Assembly: GCA_029207755.1 (NCBI GenBank)
Contig: JARCOQ010000002.1
Span: 61,023,420-61,087,419, forward strand
Direction of reading: 5' to 3'
Length of the DNA: 64,000 nt
Origin: Chamaea fasciata
Taxonomy: Eukaryota > Chordata > Aves > Passeriformes > Sylviidae
Both the position numbers and the translations under genes were made by a program. Numbering within the stretch: the stretch's first letter is position 1; each line of letters starts with the position of its first letter. The notes beneath the pieces were generated by a model. The model searched no databases. It was not told where the DNA came from and saw only the letters and a list, made by a program, of their open reading frames with translations. This document shows, in pieces, positions 13,270-25,365 of this stretch.

Positions 13270-14125
13270 AGGGTTTATTTTGGGAGGAGAGGAATCAAAG
13301 GAAGGCAAGGGGACATATCTAGGGCATTTGGGGAGAAACAAGCATGAGGAAATGGAGGGGTAAGGTAATAAAGGAGACAGCTATCTGTGAACATTTGGGT
13401 GGTGGGTGACACTGGATACGCCTGCACCTCAACAGCACAAGCTGCTGTATCCTCTTCTTAAAATCCATTTCTGATTATTTTCCTGGGTGGGGGGTCTTTG
13501 TTTGGTGAACATGAGCAAGTGTGGGGGTTTCAGTGCCAGCAGCTGGAGTCCAAACCTGGAGGCAGAGCCATGGGTAAGTGATGTCAGTGACTGGAGTAGG
13601 TGGGATTATGCCAGGTGAGGGTGAGCATTAGTGAAGGGCTACCAGCCTAGCCAGAAAGTAGATAAACTGACCTGGGAGATAGGAAGGGGAAAGTGGGTCT
13701 CTGAAGGTGAGTCCATGGAAAGTGTTGGTTATCAGAGGGACCAGGGAATCTTGGGCACTTTGTGGAGTGGGAAATACAGGAGTTTCAATGGACAAGATTT
13801 GCTACTGTGTGCATGAAAGTTGAAGCAACCAGCCTGTGCAATGTGATCAACAAGGCCATTGCTGGTTCAGGAGAACCATTTAAATTAAATAATGGCGAAA
13901 ACAGAAACACCCTTGGAAGAAATAGTGATACACAGAGGCCTGGCACTTTGGAGAAGTCAGGCCTGGAGTGGAACCATTGCCTGTGGGTCTATGCTGTGTG
14001 CCAGTATCAGGGTGCAGTGGGTGGGCTGGAATTGGTATCTCTGGTGGGAGAACAGTTAGACAGGACCTTGGAAGAGACCTCCACTGCTGTGAGAGTATCA
14101 TGTTCAGAATGTGCAGCATGACCTA
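13270..14125. other. GC-richer block of unknown nature
   Basis: About 850 bases stand out from the AT-rich surroundings by higher G content on the plus strand and many GTG, GGA and CAG words. A 119-codon plus frame (13762-14121) and a 79-codon minus frame overlap in its right part. Neither has a motif I recognise. It could be an old, unrecognised ERV/LTR-type repeat, a non-coding exon region or a regulatory island. Confidence 0.4.
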
Positions 14126-15710
14126 AAATAGAACTTTAAGAATAGAAATTGCTTACCCCTTTTACACCTATCATGACTGAGAAATGTATGTAAAACACAG
14201 AGGAAATTATTTCATCATATGAACAAAGAAATATTTCTCTGTTCAAATGTTGTTAGTAAGGCTGACTATGCTGCTAAAAATATTTTAAGCAACTTCTATC
14301 AACAAATTCCCAGCCTTTTTTCACATATATCAGAGGAAGTTTGTATTGCACTTTGTCTTCCTCTGTGACAAGACCAATGCAGATTAAGTATTCTCTTCTC
14401 CCTCTTTAATATTTGAATCTGAGTACCGGCACACATAAAGATAGCAGTTTGATTGCTTTTTGGATATTTTTCTACTGTCAGACACTGGGAGATTGCAATG
14501 CTGATTTGATTTTAAAGTCAAAGTCTGCGGATACATTGAACAAAATAACTTCTAAAATACAGTGTACAGCTATAGTTTTGCATATAACATCAGAAAAGAA
14601 AAAAGAAGAAAAAAGTTTGACTTAGAGTCCTGTTGTAGTAGTTGTTAATGCACAGTGATTGTAACTGCATTGCAAGCATGTATTATTTACCAAGCATCGA
14701 CTTCCAGCTAAAACATAGTAATCATCAGACAAAAATTAATTTAAAAAAAGCCTGTTATGCAGTGGATGTACTGCAATTGCAGCAGTTTTAGTCAGCTAAA
14801 ATCCTTTTCTTTACACAGTAATTTAAATACACTGAAACTACAGTGAAACCACAATGACATCAAAAACAGATTATGATTTTCAAACTGGTCACCATTTCAC
14901 ATTTTTGGTAGAGAAGGAGCAATGTTCTTCTGTGTGAAACATCTGTGACTGACCATCTATTTTCTTTGTTTTTCAAGAGCATTACAAAGTCTACTGCCAT
15001 TTGTTTATGTTTTGTATAAAAAAGGAAAGATCCTTTGAATATCTATTCCAAATACTGCAGTAACAGTGAGCACTAAAGGTAAAAGTGTCACCCAAACATT
15101 TTCAAGACACAATCAATACAACCTGAGACAAGCTGCATTTATGAGATAAGAGAAAAAAATTCTCAGAAATTGAACTCTGTACCCTTGCCCTTTCTGGTTT
15201 CCCTTATGGATATGATAGTTCAAAGCAAGTGGCATGGGAATAAGTGTCCCTGAAACTAAACTAGAAACCGGATACTACTGTGCTTATTGGGGCATGCACC
15301 CACCATGGACAAGATTTTAAAGTATATTGACTTACAAATGAGCTGCCCCAACATAGTGCATTGGTCTACCATGAAGAACAATCATTTAATCAGAGGATAT
15401 ACCTATCAGTTTGGGTGCAAGACAAATTATTCAAACATTCCTGTTAATTGACAGATGGTTTAATAATTTTAATTTGAAGTCTCCCTTGGTGGTAGATGAA
15501 ATTAAGGATGAAATTAAAAAGTTATATTGAGTTGAATGATAAACCAGACTTTGCCACCCATGAGTGCCCACAATGGGAATTTTCTAAAGGGATTATTAGG
15601 GGAAGGTTAATTAGCATTACATCTGGGAAATGGTAACAGATGAGCTAAGGCAAACCTACATAAAATATTGAAGCAATTAGAGAAAATGGTCTAACAAACC
15701 CTCCTCCCCC
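14126..15710. other. Unique AT-rich non-coding DNA
   Basis: No gene or repeat is recognised. Short frames (70 codons at 14413-14625) look like chance. Confidence 0.55.
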
Positions 15711-15763
15711 CAAAAAAAAAACAAGAACAAAAAACAAAAACCACCACCAAAAACAACACAAAA
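15711..15763. repeat. A/C low-complexity tract
   Basis: About 50 bases are almost wholly A and C: A9-10 with 'acaaaaacc', 'accaccacc' and 'caacac' words and a few G. It belongs to the same class as the tracts at 24.6, 45.5 and 58.9 kb. Confidence 0.8.
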
Positions 15764-16856
15764 GATAGATTTAGCAAGTAGATAACATGGATAAAAAGTC
15801 ATTTATATTACCATCCTATTGCATGAGAAAGAGGCATTTTTTTACATAATTCAAGCAAATACAATTTTGAGTTACAGACTTTGTGGGGGGAATAGCCATT
15901 TATGTATATATTTCCAAGCGGAAACCATGGAATTAAGCTATTGTGAAGTATCCAAGAGGGAAGCCCCACAACCAATCCTCAGAGTTATAATTATAAATAA
16001 TGAGCTTAATTTTTTTGATAAGTCTTAATATGTAATTATCAGAGCTTCATAAAACTAGATGCATTAGTCATCTGTTTAAAATTAGAATTATCAGCAGAGA
16101 TGTTAAAATTTAAGTGTTGAAACTGTACATTTAAAAGATATATCATTACAGAAGAAAATAAGTCCTCATTTTCCTTTCATTTAAGAAAATAATGTACTTT
16201 TAGACTCAGAGTCTCATCTACTTAATAGGACCCAATCTACTTCTAGCAGATTTCTAAGATTAAAAGCAGTACAGCATAAATGTCTTAATAAGATTATTCA
16301 GACGGATATCACAAAACAGAGCATGGCAGATCACCTAACGAGTAACCAAGGCAGCTAGAATGTTACCCAATTCATTATAGATGAAACATCCTTTTAAAAT
16401 ATTTAATAACAGCCTATCACAGCTCCTTTTTTTCTTCCCTGTCAAGTTATGAAACTCAGGCTCCGAGCATCTTTTGCAAAGAAGTTCAAGGACCAGATAG
16501 AGGTGCCTTGTCCTGAGCACAGGGAATACTACCTATTCCCCACTGTAAACTGTTCTGAGCCTTGCCCACAGACTCAGAAGCAGTAAAAGGCCTCCACACT
16601 TATAGAGCAGAGGAGAATCAACTGAAGTACAAACTCCCTCAAATAAATACATACAGCAAGGTCTTCAAACAGGAACATCTGGTCCAAGCACTTTGGGAAA
16701 ACAGCCAAGAGGGAAAGACATATCCAAGAGAAAAAGTACTGGAAGTAATTTGTCAATGTCAATTTTTTAAGAAGTAGAGTTGTCCCTTAATTGCTGATCT
16801 GTTCTTGAAGAATGGAATAATATTATGATTTATAATTATTTCAAAATACAGTAAGG

Positions 16857-16908
16857 AAAACAAACAAACAAACAAAAGAAGACAGGAACAAAAAAAAAAG
16901 AAAAGAAA
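16857..16908. repeat. (CAAA)n and A-rich simple repeat
   Basis: Four to five CAAA units are followed by A/G-rich sequence with an A9 run. Confidence 0.85.
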
Positions 16909-17734
16909 TATAGAATGAACAGGACCTACTAGGTTATAAACTAGATTGAATGTTTTTCAGAACTTTGGCAAATAAAATAATTTGAAGGTTTCTAAGAATA
17001 ATTTAAAATTCCAGTGTACTATTCCCCCTCACTTTTTTTTCTCAATAATTTTCAAGTAGAACTTGTATGAAAGAATATGAATATTTCAACTAGTCTGCCC
17101 AAAACTCAAAAGAATAAATTAACTTCGACACTTCATTACTGCCTTGGCCTTTGTTGATTTAGGATTTTTTTTTCCTTTCTCTCTATATTCTTTTTCCTAT
17201 TATGCATTAAGAATATGACTAAAGTGGTGATGGACCATGTTGTGGCCTCCAAGTGATATTAAAAGTCAGCAAACTAACATGAAGGAATGCTTATCAACAT
17301 TAAATCAAGTTTCCATTCCTTTAGGGTCTACCAAGAAAACAAGAAAATGTAGGTGTCTCAGGAATTTGCATGTATGATACCTCTTTGTATAACTGATATT
17401 GGGAAAACAACACTAAAGGAATGAGGAACAGCAGATTTTTCATTTTCTGTACAAGGGAAGAGATATTTTTATATTTGGAGAGTTCAGATATTCTACTCTC
17501 AAGGGGCGGGGGGAAGCCAATTGTTCTTCCCTAAACCTCCATCACAGATAAATTAAGATTACAGTAAGAGAATACATCCCCATGTGTGTGCCCTCTGTGT
17601 TTATTTATGTATCAATACCAGAGAGTCAGTGGGAATGTATATAGATGTTCTTGTATTAAGTTATTAAAATGGATATTAAATCTTTTTCTTGTAAGTGATG
17701 TTTGGAATGAACACTGATATGTGTCTAGATGAGA
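16909..17734. other. Unique AT-rich non-coding DNA
   Basis: Nothing recognisable. A run of G near 17503-17512 in 'aaggggcgggggga' is the only GC-rich word. Confidence 0.5.
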
Positions 17735-18325
17735 GCAATTAGTTTAGAAAATATTATTTTAGGAATCAGAATTCTGACCCCCAGGTCCCTTTCTGCAGTG
17801 CTGCTTTCCAGCATCTCATTCCCCAGCCTGTCCAAACAGGGTTGCCCCATCCCAGGTTCAGGATCTGGCAGCTTTCCTTGTTGGACTTCATATGGTTGGG
17901 GGGGTGCCCAGCCCTGTAATTTGTTGAGCTCTCTCTGCAGGGTCTCACTGCACTTGAGGGAGCCAAGGGCTCCTCTCAGTTTTGTATTGTCTGTAAACTT
18001 GCTTAGTATCCCTAAACTGGAGCCCTGCAGACCTCACAGGTGACAAATCACCACTCTGATGTCACCCCATTCAATACAACCCTTTGTGCCCTGCCCATGA
18101 GTCAGCTGCTCACCCATCTCATGATGTGTTTGTCCAGATAATTGGACATTTGGTCTGGAAGGATACTGTGAGAGACAATACTGAAAGTTTTACTGAAATA
18201 CTAAAAAATTGAATCAAATGGATCGGTTACCTTCTCACAAAAAGAAATCAGGTTTGATAAGCAAGGCTTTCCTCTCACAAAGTCCTGCTGGCTGTGACTG
18301 ATGCAGGATATGCCATTGTTCATAG
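17735..18325 (-). mobile_element. CR1 LINE internal/3' fragment, minus strand
   Basis: Read on the plus strand the sequence shows the familiar reverse complement of CR1. In order these are 'ccaggtccctttctgcagtg', 'catatggttgggg', 'gcccagccctgtaatttgtt', 'attgtctgtaaacttgctta', 'gatgtcaccccattc', 'catgagtcagctgctcaccc', 'actgtgagagacaatactga' and 'agtcctgctggctgtgactg'. This part lies upstream of the CR1 3' end, in the ORF2 region. The reading frame is destroyed by point changes and deletions. The plus frame of 104 codons at 17729-18043 is an antisense artefact. Confidence 0.92.
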
Positions 18326-18329
18326 CACA

Positions 18330-18990
18330 TCATACTAGGCCCCTGAAGGCAAATAGACTAAAGATATGAGCTCTTATCTCTAGTATAGCATCCAAAAAGC
18401 TAAAAATCCTAGATATTATATTTGTTATATAAGCTTAGCCCATCTTGTCTATGCAAAACTTGAGTGTGCCTGATTTTCCACTGTATGGTTTATCTTCTGA
18501 ACTCTTCTACATCTGTACAGTAATATGTATATGGCATTTATTTCAATCAAGTGTATGTGGCTTATTGTAATCTACTGATTGAGACCAAATTATCTAGCAG
18601 ATACTATGATGGAGCTAAAACTAGTTGGGTGTGACAACTTCCGAGTTTCTAACTTTTTTTTTTTTTCTTAAACTTACTGCATCAGCTAGTCAAAAGGGAG
18701 ACAACAGAAGTTTGAAACCATATTCACTATGAAAATGAGGCATTTCTGTTGCAGGGAATTCCGCCTTTTGAAGTTCTGAACTTTACAACAGGAGAGACTG
18801 AAAGCAGTCATTTTTAATGAAACCATAGTCTCTTCCTTTAGCATTTAGACTCTGATTAGAGCATTCAGCTAGAATAGAGGAGACCTTCTGCTATTTTTAT
18901 TCACTATCTAAAGGGAATTAAAGTACAGATATAAGACAGACTAATTTGAGTGTATTTTACAAGGACTTGATTTGTTCACCAGTTTTCTTG
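18330..18990. other. Unique non-coding DNA
   Basis: No gene or repeat is recognised. It includes a T-rich run (T12) at about 18653-18666. Confidence 0.5.
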
Positions 18991-18995
18991 AATAG

Positions 18996-19225
18996 GACTC
19001 TGATGAGGCAGCAGAGTAGAACAGGGAATGCCCGCCTTGCCCCAGCCGCTGCAGTCTGCTGGGACTTTCTGGAGAAGGGAAAACTGGTGCCTTTTGCAAA
19101 CAAAGTTGAAAATGGCCACATGGGGACAAAAAGAGTAGCATAACAATTGGAAAAAGGAAGGGAATGAGAAAAACACCGAGCATAGAGCTAACAGTAAAAA
19201 ATGAAAAACAGAAGGCTCCTGAGAG
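18996..19225 (+). other. Weak non-coding exon candidate
   Basis: A short GC-richer patch in an AT-rich setting. It is bounded by an acceptor-like AG at 18994-18995 with a T-rich lead and by a good donor-like AG|GTAAGG at 19226. All three plus frames contain stops between these sites, so if it is an exon it is non-coding. Chance occurrence of such sites is common, so this is only a flag. Confidence 0.15.
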
Positions 19226-20283
19226 GTAAGGAGTATTCGCCTGAAACAGAGAACTGACTCAAAGCTGAGTAGCTGAAGCCTCAGCAAACGGATCAACAGA
19301 GATTTTGGTTTGGCCAAGGAAGTTATTTACATCCCCATCCGTAAAGCAAGACTGAGAGAAAGCATTTATGGCTGCTTAATGTTTCTATTATACAGATATG
19401 TTGGAAGCTGTTGCTAAATGCTTTCTGATGAGATTTACAAGTCCTTTTCTAAAATTTATAGTAAAAGTTTTTGCCTTTCCCCATCAGAATCCATATTTAT
19501 CTCAGTTCTTAAACCTGCGTCTGATGATATGTCATAGCTACGCGCCTTTAAAAGTTTTGCTGATAAATATATTAAGCTCAAACTATTTCTTCTGTAGGTA
19601 CTTCCAGATTGCTTGGTTTCATTGTATTTAATGACTGAATTTGTGGTGCCATAATGCTCTATAAAGAGATTTATGGTGTGAATCTAGGAGACCGGTACCC
19701 CACTTTTCCAGCACTAAGGTGATTTTTTCCTTTTTTTAATGGAAAATGTAGGGTTTTTTTAAAAAAATATTCAATTTCGTAAGACTATCTTAAAGTTCTT
19801 GAACTATTTGTAAAAGCATCCTTTCTTAAATTTAAAAATGCAGACAAACTGTGGACAAACTGTAGAAAAACTATAAAGAGATCTGAGCTATTAAAGACAA
19901 GACTTCTTTATTCTGCTCACATATCCTGCTTTTATGTTACTTTTTAAGATCAGATAACTTTCTGATGAATCATATACACTATAACATATGCTGACACTTA
20001 GTTTTGACCTAGCACAAGACAGTTCAAACTTAATTAATTTCTTATTAATCTCTCCTTGCAAGTGCTTAAACATTGCTTATAAAAGTTTTATACAACAGCG
20101 GTTGTAGAGGATGTAGGGAAATTTTCGTAATGTAGAGGAAACAGTGAAAAAACTGGACCTTATTTTGCTTTCTTTGTAAAAATATTAGGCTTACTTCATG
20201 GTTGAAAGACAACCATTACTGACAATATTTTTCATTTAATATTTCCCTCCAGCTCTTCACTTATGTTCTACAATTCTGAAAGA

Positions 20284-20314
20284 CAAAAAAAGAAAAAAAA
20301 AGAAAAAAAAAAAA
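20284..20314. repeat. A-rich tract with G interruptions
   Basis: Three A runs (7, 9 and 12) are separated by single G bases. Confidence 0.85.
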
Positions 20315-23300
20315 TCTGTCCCTGAGGAACAAGAACAAATGGCCTTTTATTTCCCCACCCCTCATCCTTAATAGTCCACACCAGAATGATATCTGAAATT
20401 CTATCATTCAGCTATAGTAATTTCCTATTTCAAACCCATGTATTCCATTCCTCCATCTCCTCGCCATGGGGGATAAGAGGAATGCTGTTTGTTGTATGCC
20501 TAGGCTTTACCATGGTATTTGACACACTCTCCCATAGTCTTTTTATCAAGTTGGTGAGATATGGGCAATTAAATGGCTAACAAAGACTGCCAAACAAACA
20601 AACAAAGATTATATTCAAATCACGAAGCAGGCAAGTATGATTCTTGTTTTTTACTCACTCTATCTCTTTACAGCAAGTTAAATATAATTTCAATAAAACT
20701 TTGATGTGCCATTCATGGGCCTGTCAATTCAGTGGACTATAAGAAGACTGCTCAAACTTACTGTTGTCCACTGATGTCTAGAGTCTCAGATCTCTATTAC
20801 ACTTATCAGGATAGAATAAAACCTTTATTTCATTGTCCAACAGCTTTTGTACTCTTTCATTAAGTGAAACTGCATAGCAGAATGTGTTATATAAATAACA
20901 AAAGTTAAGCAATCTGCTTACTCTCTTGCAATTTTAATTAGATCTAATCAAAACAAGTCATTTTGCATGATAAACTGAACAAATGATGGGAAAACAAATT
21001 ACAGTGATTACTGATAAAATACCTCCATTATTATCAACTACTTCACTTCGATAGTATATCCATGAATATGTAATTAACTGTTCTAAATTGTTTTAGAGAG
21101 TTCATTAGTATTTTTTCTAGTGGGCGTTGTGTGCTAGTACTTTGAGTGTGGGTCTATTTTCTGCACGCAAAGAAATGCATTAGATTTGTCATTTATATTA
21201 CATCTTCTATAAAACCCAAGCAGCTTACTAAGTTTTAATCATGCACTTCAGTGTTCTAAAACGACTGTGATTTTGTGTTCTTGTGTTTTAATTAACTAGA
21301 TTCAGTAATAGAAGTTCAAATTGTCCTATTTCCAGACTTAATCAGGTTTAAAATTTTATTCTCAAAAGTTTTCCATTTGTCGATGCCATAAATTTCATTC
21401 CTTAGATATTATCCCTAGGTATGTAGGTAAATATAATGAAATATGTTGTCAAGTTAGTTCAGAAGTGTGTCTTATCTTTTACATATTAAAGGTTGTAATT
21501 TGTGATAAATCACTATCATTTCATCTCCAAAATGAAAAGACTTTTGAATGAGCAAAATAGATGGAATGAGAAAGGTTTATTTTTGTCCTGGAATCTGCTA
21601 AGAACAGCTGTGTTGGCAGATATATTCAGCTCAAAAAACCATAATAGATTCCTATGGGCTGAATCAAAACAGTTCAGAGATCTTAACTTATTCTTTTGAA
21701 ATTAGCTTTGAGAGATGTAAAGAAAGGGGGAGAAAGAGCCAACAAAAGTGTCAACATGTCAGAATTAGGACTTCTAAAGTCCTAACTGTGTGTTCGTGTC
21801 TTTCAAGTTGGGTGACATAAGAAGTTAGAACTTGTAGGTCTGAGAACACTTTTCTCTCTGAATTTTGCCTTACTACATAGTACCTGATTTAATTAATTTA
21901 ATTAATAATGTAACAACATGAGAACAAAGGGTGCCAAGAACAGTGATTGAAATAATAGTACCAGATTTTAATGAAACTTGATTCTGGATTAATAGACAGT
22001 GTTAAAATGTTTATTTCAATGCAGAAAGTATTAAGTAGCAGTAGTAGGTGTGTATTCAAACAATCCATTTTTATTGAATCTCTTTTTCCCAGAAGATCTA
22101 TGTTTTCTTGGTTGAAATTGTAGCTTACATTGTCAGTGGAAATTAAACTCTAAAGATTAGATGTATTCAGAATTCTTTTCTTTTTTCTGTTCATATAAGA
22201 AGCCAGTCTAACAAAGAGGATTGTATTGGGATTTTTATGAATGATCTATCAAATCCATACATTACCTTGTCCCTTCAGTAAAGTCCAATCCCTAATGTTT
22301 CTAGGCAGTGTAGTAAAATACTTTAGTATTTTGAGAGCTTTTATAAAAGCAGTTTTAATCAGTAAATCATGAACATTTAAAAAAAATCAAAAATTGTCTT
22401 AATTGTAAAAGTAAAAGCTTATAATATTGCTTAAACGTCAATCAGATAGGAATCTAAAAATAATTTTTATATATCTAGTATCTTTTTATGAGTTCTAGAA
22501 TTTTTAGGAAAGATCATCATTTTTTTAATTAAATCTACAGGTCTACTCAATCTTCTTCATTTTATTACTTACAACAAATGAGTCAGAAAGTTTGACTCAA
22601 AAAGAAAAAAAAAAAATTAACCCTCCCTGCAGAATTCAGTGAGAGGTGTGAAATAAAAATATGATAACTGTCAGATTTTTGCAAGTGGTCTCTACCTGAC
22701 TACATAGTTAAATAATAATTAAAAAAAGTTTATACAGTGTGACTAAAGTGAGACATTATTTTATTACAAGATACAAGGAAATACACTTTTTAACTGTTTC
22801 TAGTTGTTAAACTGCACCATTGTAGAATGTATATATTTTAACAGTATTTCTTAGCTTTAGTCTCTTAATGTTTTCCTGTATTTCTTGTGTGTTGAGTAGA
22901 CTTGTAATTACTATATCTTTTCTCTACCACCAGTATAGAGTGAAGCACCTCTAGACAGTTTCTCAGTTGATTGAGTTCACAAGATTGGAACTGGATCTTT
23001 TGATGCCAGGTTGCAGGTGAAACAGACTAAAATATTTATTAAACCTGCTGTTAAAGTTGAGTGTCAAGAGCTGGAATGAATCTGAGCATTGAGCCAGGAA
23101 GAACTTGGGAATTTAGTGCTAAATGAAAAATCTATACCATATTAACAAGTGGAAGATTCTTGCTTCTTGTAAGATATTGTATGCATACATATTGTGTTCA
23201 TGTAGCAGGTAACTGCTAGTTGAATAATACTTCCAATAGTTGAAGATTTAAAAGATATCTGCTGCTTAATTCATAGGTTTACAGCCAGATGCAACTGTTA

Positions 23301-23578
23301 GAATCTGCTATTCCATTATTTTTATACCACTGGTGAACCAGTAAGTATAATCTCTGAAATGAATCATTATTTCTACTTCATCTGAAACATTTTTATAAAT
23401 ATGTAATCTTGATTCTAAATTAATAGCTACTGTGTTCCTAACCTTTGATAATTGATGTACATTTTCAGACTTAAAACAACTCATTTGTGAACAATTTCTA
23501 GTTTTTAAACAATTTTTTGTGAAACTATCAGATTTGCATGCAGTATTTTATGAGTGTCCTGCTAATATTACAAATCAC

Positions 23579-23596
23579 AAAAAAAAAAAAAAAAAG
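23579..23596. repeat. Poly(A) run
   Basis: A homopolymer of about 17 A preceded by 'caaatcac'. No retroposed sequence is recognisable upstream. Confidence 0.85.
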
Positions 23597-24564
23597 GAGA
23601 AGCATGACACCATTTTCCTGCCCCTACTTGCTATATCTTTTCATTTGAGAGTATTATTTTTACAGATGCTATTTTGTCACTGAAAAATGGCATATTCTTA
23701 GTCTGCCTTTTGTAATATACTGTAGGAAAACAAAACAAATTTTGTGCATATAAACTATATAATCTAAAGTTAAAACAAGTAAAAACTCCCACAGAACAGA
23801 TTCAGTGATGCAAACAGAAAATTGAAGGAAGCACTGCTATACCGTTCTGTGGTAGAGTTCAGTAGTGATTTGTTTCCTGAGCTGCTGGTTTCAAAAGGGT
23901 ATTTTTAGCTATGAGCCAAGTATGAATGTGTCAATATTTATTCATAATTTCCCTTTGGATTTTCAAAGAACATTTTTCTTGCTCTGTTGGAAAATATTTG
24001 TCAATATGTAAGAGCTAATGCAGAGTCAGCTGAAATATTATATGACATAGACATGCAAGATGCTAGGTTTGGAAGAAATTTATTTCATAATTATTCAAAT
24101 TAAAGAAGAAGAATTTTGGGGAGGATAACTGTAGTGAAATTAAATATCTAGTTCTGATAAATATTTTTAAGTATTTTTTGCTTACATTTCGTTTCTGGGT
24201 GGGATTTATTAGGAAAAGAGAGGAAGAAAGGGAAATGTTAGAAATGCAAAGAAGGGGAGAGAAAAGTGGGTAGGCTGAGGTACCATTATTAGATTTTTAA
24301 AATTACCTCTTGAAAAGAAACTTACACTCACCAGAAGATTAAACTCTTATACTCAGCTGCTTTCATTAATTGAAGATATTTTTAATCATACATTTTGTTG
24401 CATGGGCATTTGCTAACAGCAGATATTTCCTAGTTTTTTGTTTTTGATAACTACTCCACTTAAGTAAACGTTCAGTGAAACAAAGGCTAAAATCAGCTCT
24501 TTCAAATCCTGAACACACTGCAGTGTTCCATGTTGCAGTACCAGGAGTGTATTTTAAACCTAAG

Positions 24565-24686
24565 AAGAAAAACAAAAAACCAAAAACCAAAAACCAAAAA
24601 CCAAAACCAAAACCAAAACCAAAACCAACCCCACAAAACAAAAAAAAACCCAACAAACCAAAAAAAAAAAAAAAAAAAAAAAAAAA
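24565..24686. repeat. A/C tract with CCAAAAA/CCAAAA array and A26
   Basis: About 120 bases are almost free of G and T. From about 24571 to 24626 a regular array holds several units of 7 (CCAAAAA) and then several of 6 (CCAAAA). It is followed by 'aaccccacaaaac', CCAAC words and finally an uninterrupted run of 26 A (24661-24686). The open frames of 84-111 codons crossing it encode Lys/Pro/Asn or Phe/Gly/Trp runs and are artefacts. It ends about 110 bases before the LTR start at 24794. Confidence 0.9.
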
Positions 24687-24793
24687 GCAACCCACCACCA
24701 AAAGCCACTGTTACAGTACTACTCCCTCTGATACTTTGTCATGTGGTTTTCAGAAGCAGCTGTAGAACAGCTCTCAGTTATTGAATAAAGAGA

Positions 24794-25365
24794 TGTACTG
24801 CTTTCATCTGGGGTAAAGTTAACTTTCTTCACAGTGGCTGGTATGGGGCTGTGTTTTAGATTTGTGCTGAACACAGGGCTGATAATACAGAGATTTTTTT
24901 TGTTATTGCTAATCAGGGCTTGCACAGAGCCAAGGCCTTTTCTGCTTTTTGAACTACCAGGCTGGCAAGGAACCTGGGTGTGCGGGAGGTTGGGAGGGGA
25001 CACAGCCATGACATGTGACCCAAACTGACCAAAGGGACATTTCAGACCATATGGTGCCATGCTTAGTATATAGAGGAGAAGAAGGAGGTGGTAAGGGATG
25101 TTTGGAGCGATCATGCTTACCCATGGTGGGACCCTGCTCCGCTCAAGATGTCTGAACCACTGTCTGCCCTTGGGAAGTGGTGAATAAATTCCTTGTTTTG
25201 CTTTGCTTGTGCACACAACTTTTGCTTTCCCTATTGAGCTGACATTACCTCAACCCGTGAGTTTTCTGGCTTTTACTCTCCTGATTCCCCCTGCAAGCCC
25301 CCAGGTGGGGCAGTGGGACAGTGGCTGTGTGGTTCTTGGTTGCTGGCTGGAGTTAAACCATGAAA
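24794..25365 (+). mobile_element. Avian ERV solo LTR, copy 1
   Basis: The block starts with TGTACTG and ends near 25363-25365 in 'gttaaaccatga'. I recognise it as a widespread avian LTR whose reverse complement begins 'ggtttaacyccagcc'. Conserved stretches shared with the copy at 33622 include 'ggggctgtgttttrgatttg', 'gggcttgcacagmc', 'caaggccttttctgctt', 'gggaggggaca', 'ttccttgttttgctt' (with one gap in the other copy) and 'gcttttgctttccctat'. The promoter region holds a 'tagtatatagagg' TATA-like word near 25065. The polyadenylation signal AATAAA is at about 25183. The 165-codon minus frame at 24719-25216 is an antisense reading of the LTR. No internal gag, pol or env sequence lies on either side. 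Confidence 0.85.

Larger units (their letters stand above)
19318..24564. other. Unique AT-rich non-coding DNA, no gene seen
   Basis: No exon or clear transposable element is recognised in over 5 kb. Simple sequence includes an A-rich tract at 20284-20314 and A16-17 near 23579-23596. The open frames are all under 80 codons, with compositions expected by chance. Confidence 0.55.

Noticed and set aside
24366..24784. Lys/Pro/Asn-rich and Phe/Gly/Trp-rich frames of 68-111 codons
   Set aside because: They are translations of the A/C tract in different frames, so they are low-complexity artefacts.
24719..25216. 165-codon minus-strand open frame, the longest in the window
   Set aside because: It lies almost wholly inside the solo LTR read antisense, and its sequence matches no ERV protein or other domain I know.
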